In this document: positions 1 to 7,175 of the stretch, piece by piece
How positions within the stretch are numbered: position 1 is the first letter of the stretch
Layout of the letters: each line of letters begins with the position of its first letter
Assembly (NCBI GenBank): GCA_947643685.1
Contig: CANRXD010000048.1
Span: 1-8,646 of the forward strand
DNA: 8,646 nt
From: an uncultured Clostridium sp.
GTDB lineage: Bacteria > Bacillota > Clostridia > Lachnospirales > Lachnospiraceae
Reading direction: 5' to 3'
Made by a program: the position numbers and the translations under genes
Notes under the pieces: model-generated
Told to the model about the DNA's origin: nothing
The model's database searches: none
Seen by the model: the letters and a program-made list of their open reading frames with translations, nothing else

Positions 1-1
1 A

Positions 2-259
2 CCTTTTGGAAACTGGAATGAGACTCTGGGAGATAAGGTATCCATGGAACCGGTGTTCTGGAATGTGGATTCCGTTGACTGGAAGCTTAGGAATGCCTCC
101 AGAATCGTAAATAAGGTGATAAAAGATACGAAAAACGGCGATATCATCTTAATGCACGATGAATTCCAAACTTCTGTGGAAGCTGCACTTCAAATAATTG
201 ACAATTTGCTGGCAAACGGTTATACTTTTGTTACAGTGGATGAATTAACGATTGATTAG
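2..259 (+). CDS. Polysaccharide deacetylase (CE4/NodB family), C-terminal fragment
   Basis: Only the last 85 codons are in the window; the frame is open from the left edge (first full codon at position 2) to TAG at 257-259. The visible part carries the later motifs of the NodB/CE4 fold. PFGNWN at the edge resembles the R-P-[PY]-G substrate-groove motif. It is followed by W-N-V-D-S-V-D-W (the DxxDW motif), then ILMHDE (the LxHD motif holding the catalytic base-side His), and ends with the usual GYTFVTVDEL tail. Known family members remove N- or O-acetyl groups from peptidoglycan, chitin-like or other surface polysaccharides, usually outside the membrane. The N-terminus, including the metal-binding His residues and any signal peptide, lies outside the window, so substrate and location cannot be judged. 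rarA starts 9 nt downstream, which suggests cotranscription. Confidence 0.88.
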   Translation, partial: PFGNWNETLGDKVSMEPVFWNVDSVDWKLRNASRIVNKVIKDTKNGDIILMHDEFQTSVEAALQIIDNLLANGYTFVTVDELTID

Positions 260-268
260 AGGAATGAC

Positions 269-1603
269 ATGGATTTATTTGATTACATGCGTGCCAGTAC
301 GATGGAGAAGGAATCGCCTCTGGCATCGCGTATGCGCCCGAGGACGCTGGATGAGGTGGCAGGACAGAAACATATTATCGGAAAGGATAAGCTGCTGTAC
401 CGTGCCATCAGGGCTGATAAACTGGGTTCGGTGATATTCTACGGTCCTCCGGGGACAGGAAAAACCACTCTGGCCAAAGTCATCGCCAATACCACCAGTG
501 CCAGATTTGAACAGATCAACGCGACAGTGGCCGGGAAAAAGGACATGGAGGAAATCGTAAAGAATGCCAAAGATGCCCTTGGAATGTACGGCCAGAAAAC
601 CATCCTGTTTGTGGATGAAATTCACAGGTTCAATAAGAGCCAGCAGGACTATCTCCTCCCGTTCGTGGAGGACGGAACCGTGACGCTCATTGGAGCAACC
701 ACGGAAAATCCATATTTTGAAGTCAACAATGCGCTTCTTTCACGTTCACGGATTTTCGAGTTAAAGCCCCTGGAAAAACAGGATATTAAGGAACTGATCC
801 TTCGGGCCGTCTATGATGAGACGCGGGGAATGGGAACCTACCACGCGGAAATCACCGATGATGCAGCAGAGTTTCTGGCTGATGTGGCCAATGGAGATGC
901 CCGTGCTGCTTTAAATGCTGTGGAGCTTGGGATTCTCACCACAGAGAAGGGCGGGGACGGAAAAATTCATATTACGATTGCCGAGGCGGCGGAATGCATC
1001 CAGAAGCGGGCAATTTGCTATGACAGGGATGGGGATAACCATTATGATACAGTGTCTGCATTTATAAAAAGTATGAGAGGATCTGATCCGGACGCGGCTC
1101 TTTATTATCTGGCCAGGATGCTTTACGCTGGCGAAGATGTAAAATTCATTGCCAGAAGGATTATCATATGTGCCGCAGAAGACGTGGGATGCGCGGACCC
1201 CAATGCGCTGACAGTGGCGGTGAGCGCCGCCCAGGCAGTGGAGCGGATTGGCCTTCCGGAGGGACAGATTCCTCTGGCGGAAGCTGTCGCCTATGTGGCT
1301 ACGGCTCCCAAAAGCAATGCTGCCTGTATGGGGATTTCCAAAGCAATGGAAGCAGTAAAAACAAGAGAAACGCCGCCGGTTCCGGTTCATCTTCAGGACA
1401 AACACTATAAGGGGGCGGAAAAGCTGGGGCATGGACTGGGATATAAGTATGCCCATGATTATCCCAACCATTATGTAAAACAGCAGTATCTTCCTGATGG
1501 GATGGAGGGTGAGCAGTTCTATTTCCCAACAGAAAACGGATATGAAAAGCAGATCCGGGCTCATATGGAGCGGCTTGAACGGGAATCAGAAAAAGAAAAA
1601 TAA
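269..1603 (+). CDS. rarA: Replication-associated recombination protein A (RarA/MgsA), AAA+ ATPase
   Basis: This 444-aa protein matches the RarA/MgsA/WRNIP1 family in length (E. coli RarA is about 447 aa). Visible motifs are Walker A GPPGTGKT (residues 59-66), Walker B ILFVDE (112-117) followed by IHRFNKSQQD, sensor 1 IGATTENP (141-148), and the SRSR arginine-finger region (158-161). The C-terminal half matches the MgsA tetramerisation domain, with the conserved YLARMLYAGED and RRIIICAAEDVG blocks (about 280-310) and HYKGAEKLGHGLGYKYAHDYP near 395-415. Family knowledge: a clamp-loader-like cytoplasmic ATPase acting at stalled forks and single-stranded DNA ends, linked to SSB. The ATG at 269 is preceded by AGAGGA (258-263), 5 nt away, partly inside the upstream stop. 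rho follows after 17 nt. Nothing is broken or missing. Confidence 0.96.
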   Translation: MDLFDYMRASTMEKESPLASRMRPRTLDEVAGQKHIIGKDKLLYRAIRADKLGSVIFYGPPGTGKTTLAKVIANTTSARFEQINATVAGKKDMEEIVKNAKDALGMYGQKTILFVDEIHRFNKSQQDYLLPFVEDGTVTLIGATTENPYFEVNNALLSRSRIFELKPLEKQDIKELILRAVYDETRGMGTYHAEITDDAAEFLADVANGDARAALNAVELGILTTEKGGDGKIHITIAEAAECIQKRAICYDRDGDNHYDTVSAFIKSMRGSDPDAALYYLARMLYAGEDVKFIARRIIICAAEDVGCADPNALTVAVSAAQAVERIGLPEGQIPLAEAVAYVATAPKSNAACMGISKAMEAVKTRETPPVPVHLQDKHYKGAEKLGHGLGYKYAHDYPNHYVKQQYLPDGMEGEQFYFPTENGYEKQIRAHMERLERESEKEK

Positions 1604-1620
1604 ATAGAAGGAGAAACCAT

Positions 1621-3171
1621 ATGCGTGAAAAATTAGAAACGTTACCTCTTACACAACTAAGAGAGCTTGCCAGGGGGCAGGGGATTAAAAATGTCAGCGG
1701 CCTGAGAAAATCGGAACTGGTGGACAGGCTCTGCGAGGTGGCAGAAAGAGAAAAAGAGGCGAAAGCGGCGGAAGCCGAAAACGCGGCGAAGGCAGTGGAA
1801 GCCGAAAACGCAGAAAGCGCAGCGGAAGCTGAAAAATCAGAGAAAGCGGAACCGGCCGGCAGGCAGGCAAGGACGGAGAAAGGGGAACGACAGGAAAGGA
1901 CGGAACGGCAGGAAAGAGCAGAACGACAGGAACGCACGGAGCGGCCCGAACGGACAGACCGGCAGGAGAGAGGAAATGTGCCGGCTCAGAATGGTTCCCA
2001 GTCCCCGACAGGAGACCCCAAAAATGATTTACAGGATTTGGACAGCGGAATTGAAGCCAATGGAATTCTGGAGGTTATGCCGGATGGATTTGGATTCATA
2101 CGGTGTGAGAATTTTCTACCGGGAGAAAACGACGTCTATGTGGCCCCGTCTCAGATTCGACGGTTCAATATGAAAACCGGAGATATTATTCGCGGAAGCC
2201 GCCGTGTAAAAACGGCAACAGAGAAATTTGCAGCCCTTCTTTATGTGACGACCATCAACGGGTATCCCACCCATGTGGTTGAAAAACGTCCTAACTTTGA
2301 AGATTTAACTCCCATTTTCCCAAATAAAAGATTAAACCTGGAAGTACAGGGTGGAAGAAATACCACAGCCATGCGTGTGATGGATCTCCTGGCGCCCATC
2401 GGCAAAGGGCAGAGAGGTATGATCGTATCTCCGCCCAAGGCAGGTAAAACCACGCTTTTAAAGCAGGTAGCCAAGGCAGTTACCACAAACTATCCCGGTA
2501 TGCATCTGATAATTCTTTTGATTGATGAGCGTCCTGAGGAAGTGACCGACATTAAGGAATCCGTTGTGGGACCAAACGTGGAGGTGATTTATTCCACCTT
2601 TGATGAACTGCCGGAACGCCATAAGCGTGTGTCGGAAATGGTGATCGAGCGGGCAAAGCGCCTGGTGGAGCATGGGCGCGATGTGATGATTCTTCTGGAT
2701 AGTATGACACGTCTGGCCAGAGCCTATAACCTGGTGGTGCCGCCAAGCGGACGTACCCTGTCCGGTGGTCTTGACCCGGCGGCTCTTCATATGCCGAAAC
2801 GGTTCTTTGGGGCGGCCAGAAATATGAGAGAAGGCGGAAGCCTTACCATTCTCGCAACGGCGCTGGTGGATACTGGCAGCCGTATGGATGATGTGATTTA
2901 TGAAGAGTTTAAAGGAACCGGCAACATGGAGCTGGTGCTTGACCGTAAACTGTCAGAGAAACGTATTTTCCCGGCCATTGATATTCTTAAATCCGGTACG
3001 CGCCGTGACGATCTTTTGCTGACCAGTGAAGAGGCTGAGGCCGTGGAATCCGTGAGAAAGGCCACAAATTCCATGAAGGCAGACGAGTCCGTGGAAAAGA
3101 TTCTGGATTTGTTTACCCGGACCAGAACCAACCGGGAATTTGTGGAGACTGCAAAAAAAATGAGATTTTAA
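1621..3171 (+). CDS. rho: Transcription termination factor Rho, with a repeat-built charged insert
   Basis: This is a 516-aa hexameric RNA-dependent helicase that ends transcription; E. coli Rho is 419 aa, so about 95 residues are extra. In order: a Rho_N/SAP-like domain (about 1-45); a low-complexity Glu/Arg/Ala insert (about 41-140); the cold-shock-like primary RNA-binding domain with DGFGFIR (155-161) and [12 protein letters not shown] (171-182); and the ATPase core. The core has Walker A PPKAGKTT (271-278), IDERPEE (301-307), Walker B VMILLD (355-360), the Q-loop SGGLDPAA (381-388), and the R-loop KGTGN (431-435). Residues matching the E. coli bicyclomycin contacts are kept: K273, K276, D302, E303, R304, D360 and R364. 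A Leu (L300) sits at the position equivalent to E. coli L208. The start has a strong AGAAGGAG site ending 7 nt upstream. No rpmE follows it; an iclR gene does. Confidence 0.98.
   Translation: MREKLETLPLTQLRELARGQGIKNVSGLRKSELVDRLCEVAEREKEAKAAEAENAAKAVEAENAESAAEAEKSEKAEPAGRQARTEKGERQERTERQERAERQERTERPERTDRQERGNVPAQNGSQSPTGDPKNDLQDLDSGIEANGILEVMPDGFGFIRCENFLPGENDVYVAPSQIRRFNMKTGDIIRGSRRVKTATEKFAALLYVTTINGYPTHVVEKRPNFEDLTPIFPNKRLNLEVQGGRNTTAMRVMDLLAPIGKGQRGMIVSPPKAGKTTLLKQVAKAVTTNYPGMHLIILLIDERPEEVTDIKESVVGPNVEVIYSTFDELPERHKRVSEMVIERAKRLVEHGRDVMILLDSMTRLARAYNLVVPPSGRTLSGGLDPAALHMPKRFFGAARNMREGGSLTILATALVDTGSRMDDVIYEEFKGTGNMELVLDRKLSEKRIFPAIDILKSGTRRDDLLLTSEEAEAVESVRKATNSMKADESVEKILDLFTRTRTNREFVETAKKMRF
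1771..1974 (+). repeat. Two in-frame tandem repeat arrays in the rho disordered insert
   Basis: Two separate arrays sit in the N-terminal insert of Rho. The first (1771-1851, residues 51-77) is three copies of a 9-residue, 27-bp unit: [27 protein letters not shown]. The first 14 nt of copies one and two are identical. The second (1885-1974, residues 89-118) is five copies of a 6-residue, 18-bp unit: [30 protein letters not shown]. The first unit is acidic and alanine-rich and could form a helix; the second alternates Glu and Arg (polyampholyte). Both lie between the Rho_N domain and the RNA-binding domain, where other high-GC Gram-positive and clostridial Rho proteins also carry variable inserts. 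Array length probably varies between strains by slippage (inference). Confidence 0.9.
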
Positions 3172-3214
3172 AAATGAGAGTTCAGGAATGTATTAAAATC
3201 CGGAGGACATGACG

Positions 3215-3994
3215 ATGGTGCAGGAAGAAGGAAAAAATCCCATACAGGTTGCAGAAAGGCTGTTTCAGGTCATTGAGGCGCTGGCGGATAACGGGCCTAT
3301 GGGAATCATGGATTTAAGCAGCAGCCTGGGATTTCATAAAAGTACCACTCACAGGCTGGTGGCGTCTCTCCAGTTCATGGGATATATCCGTCAGGAGGAG
3401 GAATCCTTAAAATACATGCTGTCCTTTAAATTCCTGGAAATCGGGAGCAAAATTCTTGACCAGACCAATATTGCTTCCCTGATTCATCCGTCGCTGCGGA
3501 AGTTGTCGGAGCAGACCGGAGAGACGGTCCACCTTGTGCGGCGGGAGGGGACTGAGGCGGTCTACATTGATAAGGTGGAGTCAAAGATTGGTTCTATCCG
3601 GATGGTATCCAGGGTGGGAAGCAGAGTCCCGTTATACTGCTCCGGCGTGGGGAAAGCGCTGCTTGCGGAGCTTAGTGACGAGGAGGTGCGGGCCATCTGG
3701 GACGCATCGGAAATTAAGCGTCTGACTGCCTACACCATCACCTCCGTTGAGGAGTTGATGGTGAGGGTGGAGACAGTCAGAAAAGACGGATATGCCATTG
3801 ATAACGAGGAGAATGAGGAGGGTGTACGGTGCATTGCTGTATGTTTAAAAGACTACCATAAAGAGCCGGTTTATGCCCTCAGCATTTCTGCTCCGGTAAA
3901 CCGTATGAGCGATGAGCGGCTTCAGGAGTTAAAAGAGGCTGTGCTGGAATTGAAAGACAGTACGGCAAAGACCCTGGGTCTTACCAGAACATAG
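3215..3994 (+). CDS. IclR-family transcriptional regulator
   Basis: This 259-aa, two-domain regulator has the usual IclR length. Residues about 9-60 form a winged helix-turn-helix, with the recognition helix around HKSTTHRLVASL (41-52). Residues about 75-255 are the IclR effector-binding domain, showing VSRVGSRVPLYCSGVGKALLA (131-151) and DNEENEEGVRCIA (196-208), both hallmark blocks. Family members bind small carboxylates, sugar acids or aromatic acids and repress or activate nearby catabolic genes; the ligand cannot be read from sequence. I chose the ATG at 3215 because GGAGG (3202-3206) is 8 nt from it but only 2 nt from the in-frame ATG at 3209, which would add two residues. The gene is 43 nt after rho with no terminator or clear promoter between, so it may be cotranscribed. 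No catabolic target gene is beside it; the next gene is a MATE transporter with its own promoter. Confidence 0.93.
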   Translation: MVQEEGKNPIQVAERLFQVIEALADNGPMGIMDLSSSLGFHKSTTHRLVASLQFMGYIRQEEESLKYMLSFKFLEIGSKILDQTNIASLIHPSLRKLSEQTGETVHLVRREGTEAVYIDKVESKIGSIRMVSRVGSRVPLYCSGVGKALLAELSDEEVRAIWDASEIKRLTAYTITSVEELMVRVETVRKDGYAIDNEENEEGVRCIAVCLKDYHKEPVYALSISAPVNRMSDERLQELKEAVLELKDSTAKTLGLTRT

Positions 3995-4007
3995 GAGGAG
4001 ACCGGAC

Positions 4008-4036
4008 TTGCTTTTCCTGCCGGGTGGTAATATAAT
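4008..4036 (+). promoter_or_regulatory. Sigma-A-type promoter for the MATE gene
   Basis: TTGCTT at 4008-4013 and a perfect TATAAT at 4031-4036 are separated by exactly 17 nt. The expected start of transcription is near 4043, giving a 5' UTR of about 60-65 nt. It lies 13 nt past the iclR stop codon, so the MATE gene can be transcribed independently of the rarA-rho-iclR run. Confidence 0.75.
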
Positions 4037-4052
4037 AATAACAGAGACGGGG

Positions 4053-4077
4053 TAACTGTGAGGGTATCAGACAGTTA
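4053..4077 (+). promoter_or_regulatory. Operator-like dyad in the MATE 5' UTR
   Basis: TAACTGT (4053-4059) and ACAGTTA (4071-4077) form a perfect 7-bp inverted repeat with an 11-nt spacer, so half-site centres are 18 bp apart. It starts about 10 nt after the predicted transcription start and ends 15 nt before the AAGGAG site. It could be a repressor operator (for example for the neighbouring IclR protein or an unseen MarR/TetR-type regulator) or a weak RNA hairpin. The sequence shows the symmetry only; the regulator is unknown. Confidence 0.5.
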
Positions 4078-4107
4078 TACGGCAGAAAAAACAAGGAGTC
4101 GATGGAA

Positions 4108-5487
4108 ATGGCAGAAAATCAACAAACAAGATTAGCTAAACTAATGGGCGGAGATAAAAAAGGATACCGCATTGCCTTTCAGATGGCCTGGCCGGCAGTG
4201 ATGGAATCTTTTTTTATTGCCCTTGCAGGTATGGTGGACTCGCTGATGGTAAGCTCCATGGGCGCTTATGCAGTGGCGGCAGTCGGACTGACGACACAGC
4301 CTAAATTTCTCGGGCTCTGCATCTTCATTGCCACCAACGTATCTGTATCGGCGTTAGTGGCCAGGCGAAAGGGAGAAGAGGACCGGAAAGGCGCCAATCA
4401 GGTTCTTTTAATGGCCATCACGTTTGTACTTTTGGTGGGGACGCTCATCAGCGTGATATGTGTCACTTTTGCGGATCCCATTATCCGGCTCTGCGGGGCC
4501 AATGAGGATACTCAGGAAAGCTCAGTCCTTTATTTCCGCATCATTATGGGCGGCATGATGTTTAACATTGTCTCCATGGCCATAAACGCATCTCAGCGCG
4601 GTGCGGGGAATACAAAGATTGCCATGCGGACCAATGTGACCAGCAATGTGGTGAATATGATTGGAAACTATCTGCTGATTCAGGGAAACTGCGGGTTCCC
4701 CAGGCTTGGCATTACAGGGGCAGCCCTGGCCACTGTTTTCGGTACGGTTGTGGCCTGTATCATGAGTATTCTGTCACTGGTACCGGGGGATAATTTTGTC
4801 AGCATTCCTTACATAATAAAAGAACGGGTCAGGATAACTCTGGAACCGGCAAAGAACATGGCCAAAATTGCGTCCAGCGTATTTGTGGAGCAGGTGTTCA
4901 TGAGGGTTGGCTTCCTTACGGTATCCATCATGGTGGCCAAACTGGGAACGGCAGCCTACGCGGCCCATCAGGTGGGAATGAATGTGATGAATCTGTCCTT
5001 TTCCTTCGGAGACGGTATGCAGGTGGCGGCTGTGGCTCTCTGCGGGCGCAGCCTGGGAGAGAAAAAACCGGAGCTGGCAAAAATGTACGGAACTGTCTGT
5101 CAGAGAATCGGAAATATGATTTCTGTGGTGCTGGCGGTTCTCTATCTGACCTGTGGCTCCTGGTATTATCATCTGTTCTTTGTAGAACCGGAGATTATCG
5201 CCATGGGAGTACAGATTACCAAAGTTTTAACCATCATTGTCCTTTTGCAGATTGCCCAGGTTATTTATATGGGATGCCTGCGGGGAGCCGGTGACGTACT
5301 GTTTACCACCATTGCCTCCACCCTGAGCATCACCATCATCCGCCCGATCTTTTCTTACCTTCTCTGCTATATGTGCGGGCTTGGGCTTGTAGGCATCTGG
5401 CTGGGAATCGTATGCGATCAGTTTTCCAGATTCTGCCTGACCACCTGGAGATTTAAGAGCGGGAGGTGGACGAAGATTAAAATTTAG
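4108..5487 (+). CDS. MATE-family multidrug/metabolite efflux transporter
   Basis: This is a polytopic membrane protein of about 459 aa with alternating long hydrophobic segments, consistent with the 12-helix MATE fold. Conserved features include the opening block AWPAVMESFFIALAGMVDSLMVS with VAAVGLTTQP (first two helices), the SALVARRKGEED loop, INASQRGAGNTKIAMRTNV (end of helix 5 and the following loop), GITGAALATV, and in the second half AAHQVGMNV and MGCLRGAGDV. MATE proteins export cationic drugs or metabolites using a Na+ or H+ gradient; substrate and coupling ion cannot be told here. AAGGAG at 4093-4098 is 9 nt from the ATG at 4108 but only 3 nt from the in-frame ATG at 4102, so 4108 is preferred; 4102 would add Met-Glu. 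The gene has its own promoter. Its TAG overlaps the stop codon of the convergent ABC ATPase gene. Confidence 0.94.
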   Translation: MAENQQTRLAKLMGGDKKGYRIAFQMAWPAVMESFFIALAGMVDSLMVSSMGAYAVAAVGLTTQPKFLGLCIFIATNVSVSALVARRKGEEDRKGANQVLLMAITFVLLVGTLISVICVTFADPIIRLCGANEDTQESSVLYFRIIMGGMMFNIVSMAINASQRGAGNTKIAMRTNVTSNVVNMIGNYLLIQGNCGFPRLGITGAALATVFGTVVACIMSILSLVPGDNFVSIPYIIKERVRITLEPAKNMAKIASSVFVEQVFMRVGFLTVSIMVAKLGTAAYAAHQVGMNVMNLSFSFGDGMQVAAVALCGRSLGEKKPELAKMYGTVCQRIGNMISVVLAVLYLTCGSWYYHLFFVEPEIIAMGVQITKVLTIIVLLQIAQVIYMGCLRGAGDVLFTTIASTLSITIIRPIFSYLLCYMCGLGLVGIWLGIVCDQFSRFCLTTWRFKSGRWTKIKI

Positions 5488-6257
5488 TTTCCGCATTCAA
5501 TGCTGATTTCCGTAAATATCTGTAAAATATCTTCAATTTTTATGGATTCTTTTTCCTCGTCCCCTTTATCGAGAACTGCATGACCCTGGTGCATCATGAG
5601 AATCCGGTTCCCATAGTCCACGGCAAAGCGGAGATTGTGGGTCACCATGATGGTGGTCAGATGCTTTTCACGGACAATTTTATCGGTCAGCTCCATGATG
5701 GTATCGGCGGTTTTGGGATCCAGGGCAGCGGTGTGCTCATCGAGAATCAGGAATTCAATGGGGGTCATGGTGGACATGAGAAGGGCCATGGCCTGCCGCT
5801 GGCCTCCGGAGAGAACGCCCACCTTCACCTGAAGCTTATCCTCCAGTCCGAGTCCCAGAGTCTTAAGCTGATCTCTGTAAAAATCGATTCTTGCCCGGTT
5901 GGTGCCGGGAAGGAGATTAAAGGCTTTTCCTTTGTTATCGGCCAGAGCCATATTTTCCAGAATGGTCATGTTGGGACAGGTTCCCATGGCAGGATTCTGG
6001 TACACGCGCCCAATGCGGCGCTGTCTCTTGTATTCCGGCATTTTCGTAATGTTGGTTCCATTTATGAGAATGGAGCCGGAGTCCAGGGGAATGCTGCCGC
6101 AGATTAAGTTTAACATGGAGGTTTTGCCGGAGCCGTTGCTTCCCACAACGGAGACAAACTGGCCGTCATGGACGGTCAGATTAAAATCCTCGAAAAGGCA
6201 CATTTCATTTACTGTGCCGGTATTATAATATTTATTGATATTTTTAAGCTCCAGCAT
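5484..6257 (-). CDS. trpZ: ABC transporter ATP-binding protein of the tryptophan-type importer
   Basis: A complete 257-aa nucleotide-binding subunit. It shows Walker A GSNGSGKTS (39-47), a Q-loop at Q87 (VYQNP), the signature LSGGQ (149-153) followed by RQ, Walker B FLILDE (169-174), the D-loop ALDP, and the H-loop His at 207 (VTHN). The Walker B/D-loop segment reads DEHTAALDP instead of the common DEPTSALDP; from memory this is typical of the family that pairs with ABC_sub_bind binding proteins. It powers uptake through the permease encoded just upstream. Its ATG at 6257 lies inside the last codons of the permease gene (14-nt overlap), with AGGAGG 7 nt upstream, implying translational coupling. 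It contains no Trp residue. The symbol follows the trpXYZ naming used for such T-box(Trp) importers; the Y/Z letters are less certain than the family. Confidence 0.93.
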   Translation of the reverse strand: MLELKNINKYYNTGTVNEMCLFEDFNLTVHDGQFVSVVGSNGSGKTSMLNLICGSIPLDSGSILINGTNITKMPEYKRQRRIGRVYQNPAMGTCPNMTILENMALADNKGKAFNLLPGTNRARIDFYRDQLKTLGLGLEDKLQVKVGVLSGGQRQAMALLMSTMTPIEFLILDEHTAALDPKTADTIMELTDKIVREKHLTTIMVTHNLRFAVDYGNRILMMHQGHAVLDKGDEEKESIKIEDILQIFTEISIECGN

Positions 6258-7140
6258 GGCGGGTCCTCCTTCTCTTTACGGAATCACTGATTACTAAAAT
6301 CAAAAGAAGAATGGCAGCGGTGATTAATTTTAAGTCGGCGGCTTTTACGATTTGTAAGGAAATCACCAGCGCCACACAGGCCTTATATAGAATAGCGCCT
6401 GCAATGACGGCTGTGGTGGCTTTTAAACTTCCTGACCGCTTAAAAAGCTGGGTTCCTAAAATAACGCTTGCGAGGCCGAACACCATGGTTCCTGTTCCGA
6501 TGGAAATATCAAAAAAGGCCTGTTTCTGTGCCAGTACGCCTCCGGCCAGGGCGGCAAATCCGTTTGCAATGGCAAGACCGATGATTTTTACACGCCCTTT
6601 GTCCCTGGCCAGGGAGGTGACCAGGGTGTCATTGTCGCCGGCGGCCCGCAAAAGGTAACCGGATTTTGTGCTTAAGTACCAGTCCAGCAGCAGCTTGCAG
6701 ATGCAGACAATGACTGTTAGTAAAATAACCGTGATGTAAGGTCCCATGAGAGGGGGAAGGGCGGTTCTTGTCCATGGGTTGTCGAAAATTGTGTCCTGGG
6801 ACAGGAAGGGAAGGTTGGCCTTCATGCCGGCGATCCTTAAATTAATGGAATAGAGGGCCGTCATGACAATGATTCCGGAAAACAGATCCCGGACTTTGCA
6901 TTTTACATGAATCAGTCCCGTGACGCATCCGGCCAGGCTCCCTGCCAGAAAGGACAGGGGAAGGGCCAGGACCGGAGAAATGCCTTTTACGATCAGGCTG
7001 GCTGTTAAGGCCGAGCCCAGGGGGAAGGTGCCGTCCACCGAAAGATCGGGGAAATCCAGTATTTTATAAGTAATGTATACGCCAAGGGCCATAATGGCAT
7101 AGATTAAGCCCTCTTCAAAAATTCCTAAAATGATAGTCAT
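6244..7140 (-). CDS. trpY: ABC transporter permease of the tryptophan-type importer (BPD_transp_2-like)
   Basis: A 298-aa integral membrane subunit with about eight hydrophobic segments, resembling the LivH/branched-chain-type permease superfamily. The opening block ILGIFEEGLIYAIMALGVYI, followed by DFPDLSVDGTFPLGSA (about 29-44), is characteristic of the permeases paired with ABC_sub_bind proteins. LLRAAGDNDTLVTSLARD (about 183-200) is the cytoplasmic loop expected to contact the ATPase. The C-terminus is short and basic (RRRTRHAGA). The ATG at 7140 has GGAGG with a 6-nt spacer. It starts 35 nt after trpX and overlaps the ATPase gene by 14 nt, so the three form one operon. It carries the only two Trp residues of the operon (NPW and LDW). 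Substrate assignment rests on the T-box leader rather than on the permease. Confidence 0.92.
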   Translation of the reverse strand: MTIILGIFEEGLIYAIMALGVYITYKILDFPDLSVDGTFPLGSALTASLIVKGISPVLALPLSFLAGSLAGCVTGLIHVKCKVRDLFSGIIVMTALYSINLRIAGMKANLPFLSQDTIFDNPWTRTALPPLMGPYITVILLTVIVCICKLLLDWYLSTKSGYLLRAAGDNDTLVTSLARDKGRVKIIGLAIANGFAALAGGVLAQKQAFFDISIGTGTMVFGLASVILGTQLFKRSGSLKATTAVIAGAILYKACVALVISLQIVKAADLKLITAAILLLILVISDSVKRRRTRHAGA

Positions 7141-7175
7141 GGGGTTCCTCCGTAAAAGTAAGTAAAAGAATCCGG

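Noticed and set aside
911..1564. Minus-strand 217-codon frame opposite rarA
   Set aside because: It is a shadow of rarA with irregular Cys/His-rich composition and no credible start site.
1299..1937. Long minus-strand frame rich in Ser, Ala and Phe opposite rarA and rho
   Set aside because: Its low-complexity sequence is simply the complement of the repeat region of rho; it spans two conserved plus-strand genes and has no family resemblance.
4001..4026. ACCGG...CCGGGT inverted repeat as an iclR terminator
   Set aside because: The match is about five pairs with a bulge, and no T-run follows; the segment is better explained as the MATE promoter spacer.
5580..6107. Plus-strand 175-codon frame opposite the ABC ATPase
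   Set aside because: It is a shadow of a strongly conserved ATPase gene; the His/Gly-rich translation has no domain features.
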